Shown: positions 17,861 through 26,663 of the stretch, piece after piece
How positions within the stretch are numbered: position 1 is the stretch's first letter
Layout of the letters: every line of letters starts with the position of its first letter
Assembly (NCBI RefSeq): GCF_002419965.1
Contig: NZ_DIHC01000015.1
Coordinates: forward strand, 1-64,000
Source: Pseudomonas sp. UBA5706
GTDB taxonomy: Bacteria > Pseudomonadota > Gammaproteobacteria > Pseudomonadales > Pseudomonadaceae
Reading direction: 5' to 3'
Length of the DNA: 64,000 nucleotides
Made by a program: the position numbers and the translations under genes
Notes under the pieces: model-generated
Seen by the model: the letters and a program-made list of their open reading frames with translations, nothing else
Told to the model about the DNA's origin: nothing
The model's database searches: none

Positions 17861-18920
17861 CGTATTGATCATGGCCGGTGGCACCGGCGGACACGTGTTC
17901 CCGGCACTGGCGTGCGCTCGCGAGTTTCAGGCGCGCGGCTACACCGTGCACTGGTTGGGCACGCCACGCGGAATCGAAAACGAATTGGTGCCCGCGGCGG
18001 GTCTGCAGTTGCACCTGATCAACGTTACCGGGCTGCGCGGCAAGGGTCGTCTGTCGTTGCTCAAGGCGCCGTTTATGCTGTTCAAGGCGTTGTTGCAGGC
18101 GCGCAAAGTCGTTCGCGAGCTCAAACCGGTGTGTGTCGTCGGTTTCGGTGGCTACGTGACCGGTCCCGGCGGCCTGGCGGCCAGGCTTGGCGGCGTGCCG
18201 TTGATCATTCACGAGCAGAACGCTGTGGCCGGTACCGCTAATCGCAGCCTGGCTTCATTCGCCGCTCGCGTGTGCGAGGCCTTCCCGCAGACGTTCGCTG
18301 CGTCGGCCAAGCGGCGCACCACCGGCAACCCGGTACGTGCCGAGCTGTTTTTTGAGACACCACGCCAGGCTCTGGTCGGGCGCAAGCCTCGCTTGCTGGT
18401 GCTGGGCGGAAGCCTGGGGGCCGAGCCACTTAACAAATTGCTGCCTGAAGCGCTGGCTCAGGTGCCTGCGGATCTGCGGCCTGAAGTGTTCCATCAGGCT
18501 GGCAGGAATCACGATGAGGTCACCACCGAGCGCTATCGCGCGGCCGGGGTCGAGGCGCAGGTTGCCCCCTTTATCAAAGACATGGCCCAGGCCTATGGCT
18601 GGGCGGATCTGGTGGTTTGTCGCGCAGGTGCGCTGACCATCAGCGAACTGGCCGCCGCAGGTCTGCCCTCGTTGCTGGTGCCATTGCCCCACGCGATCGA
18701 CGATCACCAGTCGCGCAATGCCGAATATCTGGCTCGTGAAGGCGCTGCCTTCGTGATGCCGCAAGCGACAACTGGCGCCGCCGAGATGGCGGCTCGCCTG
18801 AAAGAGGTTTTGATGCAACCCGAACAATTGAAGCGCATGGCTACCACGGCCCGCCAACTGGCCAAGCCGGATGCCACTAACACCGTCGTTGATGTCTGCC
18901 TGGAGGTGGTCCATGGTTGA
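17847..18920 (+). CDS. murG: UDP-GlcNAc:lipid I GlcNAc-transferase
   Basis: The protein has 357 residues. The start at 17847 is chosen because GAGGAG lies upstream and the sequence then reads MAVGNVLIMAGGTGGHVFPA, with the GGTGGHVFP glycine-rich loop near the N-terminus; a start at 17829 would add six residues. GFGGYVTGPGG and the C-terminal UDP-GlcNAc site CRAGALTISELAAAGLPS are seen. MurG makes lipid II on the inner face of the membrane. It overlaps murC by eight bases. Confidence 0.97.
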   Translation: MAVGNVLIMAGGTGGHVFPALACAREFQARGYTVHWLGTPRGIENELVPAAGLQLHLINVTGLRGKGRLSLLKAPFMLFKALLQARKVVRELKPVCVVGFGGYVTGPGGLAARLGGVPLIIHEQNAVAGTANRSLASFAARVCEAFPQTFAASAKRRTTGNPVRAELFFETPRQALVGRKPRLLVLGGSLGAEPLNKLLPEALAQVPADLRPEVFHQAGRNHDEVTTERYRAAGVEAQVAPFIKDMAQAYGWADLVVCRAGALTISELAAAGLPSLLVPLPHAIDDHQSRNAEYLAREGAAFVMPQATTGAAEMAARLKEVLMQPEQLKRMATTARQLAKPDATNTVVDVCLEVVHG

Positions 18921-20373
18921 GAGTCAACGTGCGATGCCACAACCGGAAATGCGCCGAATCCGTCGCATCCACTTCGTCGGTATCGGCGGTGTAGGGATGT
19001 GCGGGATTGCCGAAGTGTTGTTGAACCTGGGCTATGAAGTGTCCGGTTCCGATCTTAAGGCATCGCCTGTGACTGAACGTCTCGAATCGTTCGGCGCGCA
19101 CATCTTCATCGGCCACCGTGCGGAGAACGCCTCGGCGGCCGACGTGCTCGTGGTTTCCAGCGCGGTGAACACCGCTAACCCGGAAGTAGCGACTGCCCTT
19201 GAACGGCGTATTCCGGTAGTGCCACGTGCCGAAATGCTGGCTGAACTGATGCGCTATCGTCACGGTATCGCGGTCGCCGGGACTCATGGCAAGACCACTA
19301 CCACCAGCCTCATTGCTTCTGTGTTTGCAGCCGGTGGCCTGGACCCGACGTTCGTGATCGGCGGTCGTTTGAACGCCGCCGGCACCAACGCGCAGCTTGG
19401 TACCAGTCGTTACCTGATCGCCGAAGCGGACGAGAGCGACGCCAGTTTCCTGCACTTGCAACCGCTGGTAGCAGTGGTGACGAATATAGACGCCGACCAC
19501 ATGGCGACGTACGAAGGCGATTTCAACAAGCTGAAGAAAACCTTCGTCGAGTTCCTGCACAACCTGCCGTTCTATGGGCTGGCCGTGGTGTGCACCGACG
19601 ACCCGGTGGTGTGCGACATCCTGCCAGCGGTGAAGCGTCCAGTTGTCACCTACGGCTTCAACGAAGATGCCGACGTGCGCGCGATCAATGTTCGCCAGGA
19701 CGGCATGCGCACCCACTTCACTGTCTTACGCCGCGACCGTGCGCCGCTGGATGTTTCGGTGAACATGCCCGGCAATCACAACGTACTCAACTCGCTGGCT
19801 ACCATCGCCATCGCGACCGACGAAGGCATCAGCGATGAGGCCATTGTTCAAGGCCTTTCCGGCTTCCAGGGCGTGGGGCGTCGCTTTCAGGTCTACGGTG
19901 AATTGCCGGTCGAGGGCGGCAACGTGATGCTGGTGGACGACTACGGTCACCATCCTCGCGAGGTCGCGGCCGTGATCAATGCCGTGCGCGGTGGCTGGCC
20001 GGATCGCCGTCTGGTCATGGTTTACCAGCCGCACCGTTACAGCCGTACCCGCGATCTGTACGACGATTTCGTGCAGGTGCTCAACGATGCCAATGTCCTG
20101 CTGCTGATGGAAGTCTATCCCGCAGGCGAAGAGCCGATTCCTGGCGCCGACAGCCGTCAATTGGCGCACAGCATTCGTCAGCGTGGCCAGTTGGACCCGA
20201 TCTATATCGAACGTGGTGTGGAACTGGCGCCGTTGGTCAAGCCGTTGCTGCGTGCGGGCGACATCCTGCTGTGTCAGGGCGCTGGCGATATCGGTGGCCT
20301 GGCGCCGCAGTTGCTTAAGAGCCCGTTGTTCACGGGCGCCATCGTGGCCTCAACCGAAGGTAAGCTGAAATGA
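18913..20373 (+). CDS. murC: UDP-MurNAc:L-alanine ligase
   Basis: The protein has 486 residues starting at the ATG at 18913, preceded by GGAGG; the frame extends 14 codons upstream but inside murG. RIHFVGIGGVGMCGIAEV is the N-terminal dinucleotide-like fold, GTHGKTTTTSL the ATP loop near residue 123, and VDDYGHHPREV the C-terminal signature. It attaches L-Ala to UDP-MurNAc, the first amino acid of the stem peptide. It overlaps ddlB as ATGA. Confidence 0.97.
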   Translation: MVESQRAMPQPEMRRIRRIHFVGIGGVGMCGIAEVLLNLGYEVSGSDLKASPVTERLESFGAHIFIGHRAENASAADVLVVSSAVNTANPEVATALERRIPVVPRAEMLAELMRYRHGIAVAGTHGKTTTTSLIASVFAAGGLDPTFVIGGRLNAAGTNAQLGTSRYLIAEADESDASFLHLQPLVAVVTNIDADHMATYEGDFNKLKKTFVEFLHNLPFYGLAVVCTDDPVVCDILPAVKRPVVTYGFNEDADVRAINVRQDGMRTHFTVLRRDRAPLDVSVNMPGNHNVLNSLATIAIATDEGISDEAIVQGLSGFQGVGRRFQVYGELPVEGGNVMLVDDYGHHPREVAAVINAVRGGWPDRRLVMVYQPHRYSRTRDLYDDFVQVLNDANVLLLMEVYPAGEEPIPGADSRQLAHSIRQRGQLDPIYIERGVELAPLVKPLLRAGDILLCQGAGDIGGLAPQLLKSPLFTGAIVASTEGKLK

Positions 20374-21329
20374 CAGCCGCCGCGCAAGTCTCCCTGTTCT
20401 CGACCCTGCAGCCGAAAGGCTTCGGTCGGGTCGCCGTGCTCTTCGGTGGCAAGAGCGCGGAGCGGGAGGTTTCCCTGAAATCCGGCAAAGCTGTGCTTGA
20501 AGCATTGCAGGGCGCGGGTGTCGATGCGTTTGCCATCGATGTGGGCGACGATTTGCTGCAGCGACTGGTGAACGAGAAAATCGATCGTGCGTTCATCGTG
20601 TTGCACGGCCGCGGTGGCGAGGACGGCACCATGCAGGGTTTGCTGGAGTGTCTGGACATCCCGTACACCGGCAGCGGTGTGCTGGCTTCGGCACTGGCAA
20701 TGGACAAGCTGCGTACCAAGCAGGTCTGGCAGAGTCTGGGACTGCCGACCCCTCGCCACGCGGTATTGGGTAGTGAAGCCGATTGTATTTGCGCGGCGAT
20801 GGAACTGGGCTTTCCTTTAATCGTCAAACCCGCCCATGAAGGCTCCAGTATCGGTATGGCCAAGGTGAGCGGCGTCGATGAATTGATCGCCGCATGGAAT
20901 GCCGCCAGTACCTACGATTCACAAGTGTTGGTCGAACAATGGATTCAAGGTCCGGAGTTCACCGTCGCCTCGCTGCGTGGGCAAGTATTGCCGCCCATCG
21001 GCCTGGGCACCCCTCACAGTTTCTACGACTACGACGCCAAGTACCTGGCTTCCGATACCCAGTACCGGATTCCGTGCGGCCTCGACGCAGCCAAAGAACA
21101 GGAACTCAAAGCGCTGACCGCTCGTGCCTGCGAAGCAGTGGGTATCGCCGGATGGGCGCGCACCGATGTTATGCAGGACGCCGAAGGCAAGTTTTGGTTG
21201 TTGGAAGTCAACACCGTGCCCGGCATGACCGATCACAGTCTTGTACCCATGGCCGCAAGAGCGGCGGGTCTGGATTTCAAACAGTTGGTGTTGGCGATTC
21301 TGGCCGACAGTGTCCAGGTGCGGGGGTAA
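20370..21329 (+). CDS. ddlB: D-alanine:D-alanine ligase B
   Basis: The protein has 319 residues with an ATP-grasp fold. GRVAVLFGGKSAEREVSLKS at 20-39 and LHGRGGEDGTMQGLLE are family motifs. IVKPAHEGSSIGM binds ATP, and LEVNTVPGMTDHSL near the end is the D-Ala-D-Ala ligase signature. It makes the dipeptide used by MurF. A second ligase (ddlA) is often elsewhere in Pseudomonas. It overlaps murC by four bases; ftsQ follows after three. Confidence 0.97.
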   Translation: MTAAAQVSLFSTLQPKGFGRVAVLFGGKSAEREVSLKSGKAVLEALQGAGVDAFAIDVGDDLLQRLVNEKIDRAFIVLHGRGGEDGTMQGLLECLDIPYTGSGVLASALAMDKLRTKQVWQSLGLPTPRHAVLGSEADCICAAMELGFPLIVKPAHEGSSIGMAKVSGVDELIAAWNAASTYDSQVLVEQWIQGPEFTVASLRGQVLPPIGLGTPHSFYDYDAKYLASDTQYRIPCGLDAAKEQELKALTARACEAVGIAGWARTDVMQDAEGKFWLLEVNTVPGMTDHSLVPMAARAAGLDFKQLVLAILADSVQVRG

Positions 21330-21332
21330 GTC

Positions 21333-22202
21333 ATGCTCGGCGCGACGGTACGTCATCAGCAATCCACTCCGGGCCGCAAGCCGGTGCCTCGTGGCGCCAG
21401 TCGCATGGTGGCCAAAGAGCCTTTGTCGGCGCGCATGCCCCGGCCGAACTTCGGTTTCCTGCGCAGCCTCATGTGGCCCGTGCTGCTGGTGGTGTTCGGT
21501 TTCGGCACTTACGAAGCGGCGCAACGCCTATTGCCTTACGCCGACCGCCCGATCTCGCGGATCAACGTTCAGGGTGACCTGAGCTACATCAGCCAGCAGG
21601 CCGTCCAGCAGCGCATTGCCCCCTTCGTGGCTACCAGCTTCTTCAATATTGATCTGGCCGGGATGCGTACCGAACTCGAGCAGATGCCGTGGATCGCCCA
21701 CGCCGAAGTCCGCCGTGTGTGGCCGGATCAGGTGGTGATTCGACTGGAAGAGCAATTACCGGTCGCACGTTGGGGCGATGAAGCCCTGCTGAACAACCAG
21801 GGTCAGGCGTTCACCCCGCGTGAGCTGGCCAACTACGAACACCTTCCGCAGTTGTTCGGGCCGCAACGGGCTCAACAGCAGGTGATGCAGCAGTACCAGG
21901 TATTGAGCCAGATGTTGCGCCCGCTGGGCTTCTCCATCGCTCGCCTGGAGTTGCGTGAGCGAGGCAGCTGGTTCCTCACCACCGGCGCAGGCAACGCGGG
22001 CCCAGGCCTGGAGTTGCTGCTGGGGCGTGACCATCTGGTGGAAAAGATGCGCCGCTTTATCGCCATCTACGAAAAAACGCTTAAAGAACAGATCACGAAC
22101 ATTGCGCGCGTCGACCTGCGTTACAACAACGGCCTTGCCGTCGGTTGGCGTGAGCAGGCGTCAGCTACAACGACGGACAAACCCGCCGTCGCGAAGAATT
22201 GA
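21333..22202 (+). CDS. ftsQ: Cell division protein FtsQ
   Basis: The protein has 289 residues: an arginine-rich cytoplasmic tail, one membrane helix (about 47-65), a POTRA domain beginning ISRINVQGDLSYIS, and the FtsQ domain with MPWIAHAEVRRVWPDQVVIR. FtsQ bridges the early cytoplasmic division proteins and the FtsLB-FtsWI complex. It lies between ddlB and ftsA in the usual dcw order, with a 15-base gap to ftsA. Confidence 0.96.
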   Translation: MLGATVRHQQSTPGRKPVPRGASRMVAKEPLSARMPRPNFGFLRSLMWPVLLVVFGFGTYEAAQRLLPYADRPISRINVQGDLSYISQQAVQQRIAPFVATSFFNIDLAGMRTELEQMPWIAHAEVRRVWPDQVVIRLEEQLPVARWGDEALLNNQGQAFTPRELANYEHLPQLFGPQRAQQQVMQQYQVLSQMLRPLGFSIARLELRERGSWFLTTGAGNAGPGLELLLGRDHLVEKMRRFIAIYEKTLKEQITNIARVDLRYNNGLAVGWREQASATTTDKPAVAKN

Positions 22203-22217
22203 TAAGAGGCAGGACCC

Positions 22218-23477
22218 ATGGCAAACGTGCAAAGCGGCAAAATGATCGTCGGATTGGATATCGGCACCTCCAAGGTGGTGGCGCTGGTAGGCGAAGTCGC
22301 GGCTGATGGCACGCTGGAAATCGTCGGTATCGGCACCCACCCCTCACGAGGCCTGAAGAAGGGCGTGGTGGTGAATATCGAATCGACCGTGCAGTCGATT
22401 CAACGCGCTGTCGAAGAAGCGCAGTTGATGGCTGGCTGCCGCATCCACTCGGCGTTCGTGGGTGTCGCCGGCAATCACATTCGCAGCCTGAACTCCCACG
22501 GTATCGTGGCGATTCGTGACCGCGAAGTGAGCTCGGCTGACCTGGAGCGCGTACTCGATGCCGCTCAGGCCGTGGCGATCCCCGCTGACCAGCGCGTCTT
22601 GCACACGCTGCCGCAGGATTACGTGATCGATAACCAGGAAGGCGTTCGTGAGCCGCTGGGCATGTCGGGCGTGCGTCTGGAAGCCAAGGTTCACGTGGTG
22701 ACCTGCGCTGTGAACGCTGCACAGAACATCGAGAAGTGCGTTCGCCGGTGCGGTCTGGAAGTGGACGACATCATTCTGGAGCAACTGGCTTCGGCGTACT
22801 CGGTGCTGACCGACGATGAGAAAGAGCTGGGTGTATGCCTGGTCGACATCGGCGGCGGCACCACTGATATCGCGATCTTCACTGAAGGCGCTATTCGTCA
22901 CACCGCAGTGATCCCGATTGCCGGTGACCAGGTCACTAACGACATCGCCATGGCCCTGCGTACGCCTACGCAGTACGCCGAAGAGATCAAGATCCGTTAC
23001 GCCTGCGCATTGGCCAAACTGGCCGGTGCCGGCGAAACCATCAAGGTTCCGAGCGTCGGTGACCGTCCCCCGCGTGAGCTGTCGCGTCAGGCCCTGGCCG
23101 AAGTGGTCGAGCCACGTTATGACGAACTGTTCACCCTGATTCAGGCCGAACTGCGTCGCAGCGGCTACGAAGATCTGATCCCGGCCGGCATCGTGCTGAC
23201 CGGAGGTACGTCGAAAATGGAAGGCGCGGTGGAACTTGCCGAAGAAATCTTCCACATGCCGGTGCGCCTTGGTGTGCCGCACAGCATCAAGGGTTTGACG
23301 GACGTGGTTCGCAACCCGATTTACTCCACCGGCGTCGGCCTGTTGCTGTATGGACTGCAAAAGCAGTCTGACGGCATCTCGCTGTCCGGCCTTTCCGGCT
23401 CCGGTAGCAGTTATAGCGATGAACCGAAGGCTCCAGTGTTTGAGCGTCTCAAACGCTGGGTCCAGGGGAATTTCTAG
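22218..23477 (+). CDS. ftsA: Cell division protein FtsA
   Basis: The protein has 419 residues of the actin/HSP70 fold. Phosphate-binding loops are IVGLDIGTSKVVALVGE near the start and CLVDIGGGTTDIAIF near 210; GIVLTGGTSKMEGA is the adenosine motif near 325. The C-terminal helix VFERLKRWVQGNF is the amphipathic membrane anchor. FtsA tethers FtsZ to the inner membrane and signals divisome activation. A 62-base gap to ftsZ may hold a promoter. Confidence 0.97.
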   Translation: MANVQSGKMIVGLDIGTSKVVALVGEVAADGTLEIVGIGTHPSRGLKKGVVVNIESTVQSIQRAVEEAQLMAGCRIHSAFVGVAGNHIRSLNSHGIVAIRDREVSSADLERVLDAAQAVAIPADQRVLHTLPQDYVIDNQEGVREPLGMSGVRLEAKVHVVTCAVNAAQNIEKCVRRCGLEVDDIILEQLASAYSVLTDDEKELGVCLVDIGGGTTDIAIFTEGAIRHTAVIPIAGDQVTNDIAMALRTPTQYAEEIKIRYACALAKLAGAGETIKVPSVGDRPPRELSRQALAEVVEPRYDELFTLIQAELRRSGYEDLIPAGIVLTGGTSKMEGAVELAEEIFHMPVRLGVPHSIKGLTDVVRNPIYSTGVGLLLYGLQKQSDGISLSGLSGSGSSYSDEPKAPVFERLKRWVQGNF

Positions 23478-23539
23478 GATTCAAAAGTGGTAGGCAGGCA
23501 ACAGGCGACATAAAACTAGAGAACTGAAGGAGAGGGAAC

Positions 23540-24730
23540 ATGTTCGAGCTCGTAGACAACATCCCACAAAGCCCGGTAATTAAAGTTATCGGCGTCGGCG
23601 GTGGCGGCGGCAACGCAGTCAACCACATGGTCAAGAGCAATATCGAAGGCGTCGAGTTCATCTGCGCCAACACCGATGCTCAAGCCCTGAAAAACATTGG
23701 CGCACGTACCATTTTGCAACTGGGTACCGGTGTGACCAAGGGCCTGGGCGCAGGTGCCAACCCTGAAGTCGGTCGCCAGGCCGCGCTGGAAGATCGTGAG
23801 CGCATTGCAGAAGTCCTGCAGGGCACCAACATGGTCTTCATCACCACCGGCATGGGTGGCGGTACCGGTACCGGTGCAGCACCGATCATTGCCGAAGTGG
23901 CCAAGGAAATGGGCATCCTGACCGTTGCGGTCGTGACTCGTCCGTTTCCGTTCGAAGGTCGCAAGCGCATGCAGATCGCCGATGAAGGCATCCGTGCGCT
24001 GTCCGAAAGCGTTGACTCGTTGATCACCATCCCCAACGAGAAGCTGCTGACCATCCTGGGTAAAGACGCAAGCCTGCTCTCGGCTTTCGCCAAGGCGGAC
24101 GATGTATTGGCCGGTGCTGTTCGCGGTATCTCCGACATCATCAAGCGTCCAGGCATGATCAACGTCGACTTCGCTGACGTGCGCACCGTGATGTCCGAAA
24201 TGGGCATGGCGATGATGGGCACTGGCGCTGCCAGCGGTCCTAACCGTGCGCGTGAAGCCACCGAAGCGGCGATCCGCAACCCGCTGCTCGAAGACGTGAA
24301 CCTGCAAGGTGCCCGCGGCATTCTGGTGAACATCACTGCCGGTCCTGACCTGTCCCTGGGCGAGTACTCGGACGTGGGTAGCATCATCGAAGCGTTCGCC
24401 TCCGAGCACGCCATGGTCAAGGTCGGTACCGTTATCGATCCGGACATGCGCGACGAGTTGCACGTAACAGTGGTCGCCACCGGCCTAGGCGCGAAAATCG
24501 AGAAGCCTGTGAAGGTTATCGACAACACCCTGCAGACTGCACAAGCCGCACCGGTGCAGCAGCAGACAGCACGTCAGGAACAGCCTTCGGTGAACTACCG
24601 CGATCTGGACCGTCCTACCGTGATGCGCAATCAGGCTCACGCAGGCGCCACCGCGGCGGCAAAAATGAATCCGCAAGATGATCTGGATTACCTGGATATT
24701 CCAGCCTTCCTGCGTCGTCAGGCTGATTGA
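23540..24730 (+). CDS. ftsZ: Cell division protein FtsZ (tubulin homologue)
   Basis: The protein has 396 residues preceded by an AAGGAG site. The GTP-binding domain shows VGGGGGNAVNHM and the tubulin signature GGGTGTGAAP near 108-117, and NVDFADVRTVM holds the T7 loop region. A variable linker rich in Gln/Ala ends in the conserved tail DYLDIPAFLRRQAD, which binds FtsA and ZipA. FtsZ polymerises into the Z-ring that positions septal synthesis. Confidence 0.98.
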   Translation: MFELVDNIPQSPVIKVIGVGGGGGNAVNHMVKSNIEGVEFICANTDAQALKNIGARTILQLGTGVTKGLGAGANPEVGRQAALEDRERIAEVLQGTNMVFITTGMGGGTGTGAAPIIAEVAKEMGILTVAVVTRPFPFEGRKRMQIADEGIRALSESVDSLITIPNEKLLTILGKDASLLSAFAKADDVLAGAVRGISDIIKRPGMINVDFADVRTVMSEMGMAMMGTGAASGPNRAREATEAAIRNPLLEDVNLQGARGILVNITAGPDLSLGEYSDVGSIIEAFASEHAMVKVGTVIDPDMRDELHVTVVATGLGAKIEKPVKVIDNTLQTAQAAPVQQQTARQEQPSVNYRDLDRPTVMRNQAHAGATAAAKMNPQDDLDYLDIPAFLRRQAD

Positions 24731-24842
24731 TGAGTTCTATCAGGGGTATAAGGGTGATTGGTGTTCAGCAAAGGCGAGGTCTGCTATCATCGCCCGCCTT
24801 TGTTGATACTAATTCGCGATATGCGCTGAAGCGGCCAATGCC

Positions 24843-25754
24843 ATGATTAAACAACGCACCCTGAAGAATATTATCCGTGCCACAGGTATCGGCCTGCACT
24901 CGGGGGAGAAGGTTTACCTTACCCTCAAGCCCGCACCTGTGAACGCAGGCATTGTGTTTTTCCGTACCGACCTCGATCCCGTCGTGCAGATCAACGCCTT
25001 TGCGGAGAACGTGGGAGACACCACTCTGTCCACAACGCTCTTCAACGGCGATGTGAAGGTCGATACGGTTGAGCACCTGCTGTCGGCTTTGGCCGGCCTT
25101 GGCATCGATAACGCCTATGTTGAACTCTCTGCCTCCGAAGTTCCGATCATGGACGGCAGCGCAGGCCCCTTCGTATTCCTGATTCAGTCAGCTGGCCTGG
25201 AAGAGCAGGACGCACCGAAGAAATTCATACGCATTCTGAAAGAAGTCTGCGTAGAAGAAGACGGCAAATACGCAAAGTTCGTGCCGTTCGAAGGTTTCAA
25301 GGTGAGCTTCGAAATCGATTTCGACCACCCCTACCTCAAGAACCGTACGCAAACTGCAAGCGTCGACTTCTCCAGCACTTCGTTTGTAAAAGAAGTGAGC
25401 CGAGCGCGTACATTCGGTTTCATGAAAGACATCGAGTACCTGCGCAAGCATAATCTTGCGCTCGGCGGCAGCGTCGAGAACGCTATCGTCGTGGACAAGG
25501 ACGGCGTGTTGAACGAAGACGGCCTGCGTTACGAGGACGAGTTCGTCAAACACAAGATTCTGGATGCCATCGGTGACCTGTATCTATTGGGCAACAGCCT
25601 GATCGGCGAGTATCAGGGCTTCAAGTCGGGACACGGTCTGAACAACCGTCTGCTGCGTGCCCTCATCGCACAGAAAGACGCTTGGGAAGTCGTCACCTTC
25701 GAAGATGCCAGTACCGCACCGATCTCGTACATGCGCCCTGTAGCGGCGGTGTAA
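24843..25754 (+). CDS. lpxC: UDP-3-O-acyl-N-acetylglucosamine deacetylase
   Basis: The protein has 303 residues, the family length. Zinc ligands are visible as VDTVEHLLSAL (His78) and HKILDAIGDL (His and Asp near 238-242). EVPIMDGSAGPFVF carries the catalytic Glu region. LpxC catalyses the committed step of lipid A synthesis and is a known antibiotic target. The 112 bases after ftsZ contain an extended -10-like TGCTATCAT (24782-24790), so it may have its own promoter. A strong terminator follows. Confidence 0.98.
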   Translation: MIKQRTLKNIIRATGIGLHSGEKVYLTLKPAPVNAGIVFFRTDLDPVVQINAFAENVGDTTLSTTLFNGDVKVDTVEHLLSALAGLGIDNAYVELSASEVPIMDGSAGPFVFLIQSAGLEEQDAPKKFIRILKEVCVEEDGKYAKFVPFEGFKVSFEIDFDHPYLKNRTQTASVDFSSTSFVKEVSRARTFGFMKDIEYLRKHNLALGGSVENAIVVDKDGVLNEDGLRYEDEFVKHKILDAIGDLYLLGNSLIGEYQGFKSGHGLNNRLLRALIAQKDAWEVVTFEDASTAPISYMRPVAAV

Positions 25755-25782
25755 ATACTCTCTTCTTCTAGTTTGTTTATTT

Positions 25783-25808
25783 AAGGCCACCTTCGGGTGG
25801 CCTTTTTT
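25783..25808 (+). terminator. Rho-independent terminator after lpxC
   Basis: AAGGCCACC, a TTCG loop and GGTGGCC followed by TTTTTT form a textbook intrinsic terminator. It closes the mraZ-lpxC cluster and can also serve dciA from the other strand. Confidence 0.95.
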
Positions 25809-25879
25809 CATTGTGGGCTTAGGCGCTGTGTTTGGGGTGGTCCGCTTGTTTGGGATGCACCCAACCCAAACGTCAAAAC

Positions 25880-26344
25880 CTAGCCGTTAGGCTGCCTGTG
25901 CTTGCCATGCGCCGCCAATCGCTCCAGCGCCGCGCGCAGTTTGGGATCACTGATCCCCTCAGCCGTCTCACTGATCGTCTCCGCCGCCGCCACCGAAAGA
26001 TCCCGCGAATGACCCGCAGCACTCTGATGGACCGTTGCTGGTTGTACCTTGAGCTGCAAGCGTGTCAGGTTGGCGAATTCCTTGAAAGCCACCAGTTGCC
26101 TTTGCAGGCGTTTCTGCTGATAGCGCAGGCGCGTGGCCCAATGCCCGTCGGTGACAATCAGCAATAAAGTGCCCTCGCGCCAAGACGCGACGTGACAGTG
26201 CGCGCGCGCAGCCGGTTGCAGCTGGCTTTCCAGCAAGCGCTGCAAGTGCGCCAGTCGCTGGGCATGATGGTAGATGGCTTTGAGTGGCCGAGCCTCACGC
26301 AACAACACGGCTGGGGCGCGGGCGTGCAAGGGACGAAATGCCAT
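25880..26344 (-). CDS. dciA: DUF721 protein DciA (replicative helicase loader type)
   Basis: The protein has 154 residues starting at the ATG at 26344 (MAFRPLHARAPAVLLREA); the longer frame upstream has no family character. The DUF721/DciA core is seen as LLESQLQPAARAHCHVASW and TLLLIVTDGHWATRLRY. DciA is the ancestral partner of the DnaB helicase in bacteria lacking DnaC, as in Pseudomonas. The C-terminus is a lower-complexity Ala/Ser/Glu-rich tail. It is divergent from secA. Confidence 0.88.
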   Translation of the reverse strand: MAFRPLHARAPAVLLREARPLKAIYHHAQRLAHLQRLLESQLQPAARAHCHVASWREGTLLLIVTDGHWATRLRYQQKRLQRQLVAFKEFANLTRLQLKVQPATVHQSAAGHSRDLSVAAAETISETAEGISDPKLRAALERLAAHGKHRQPNG

Positions 26345-26663
26345 AAGAGTTGCCCTTCGATACAAGCCTGCGATGGTATCAGAAACTACCGGCCGGCCTC
26401 GCAGGCATTGGACCCGGCTGGCAAGATGGTGCTCTGTTTGTGAACAAATTTTAATCAAACTTCTTTCGATGACGGGTTGAAGTCCAGGCAAACGCCCCTA
26501 TTTTACTGCTGCCCCGTAACACTGCTGTGCCAGCATCGTGGAATAACGCCACTTTCCTCACCACCATTTCCGGGTAGAATGCTCGTTCGCATGCGGCCAT
26601 GAGGGCTGCACGGGCGACTCACGGGGCCGCCCTCCATCCCTATGTGTGGAAGATCCTGTCGAT
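26345..26663. other. Intergenic region between divergent dciA and secA
   Basis: No gene is seen in these 319 bases. A -10-like TAGAAT at 26575-26580 may belong to a secA promoter, although the matching -35 is weak. GCGGCC (26593-26598) and GGCCGC (26625-26630) could form a hairpin in the secA leader. No M23 peptidase gene is present, which I recall at this place in P. aeruginosa. Confidence 0.5.
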
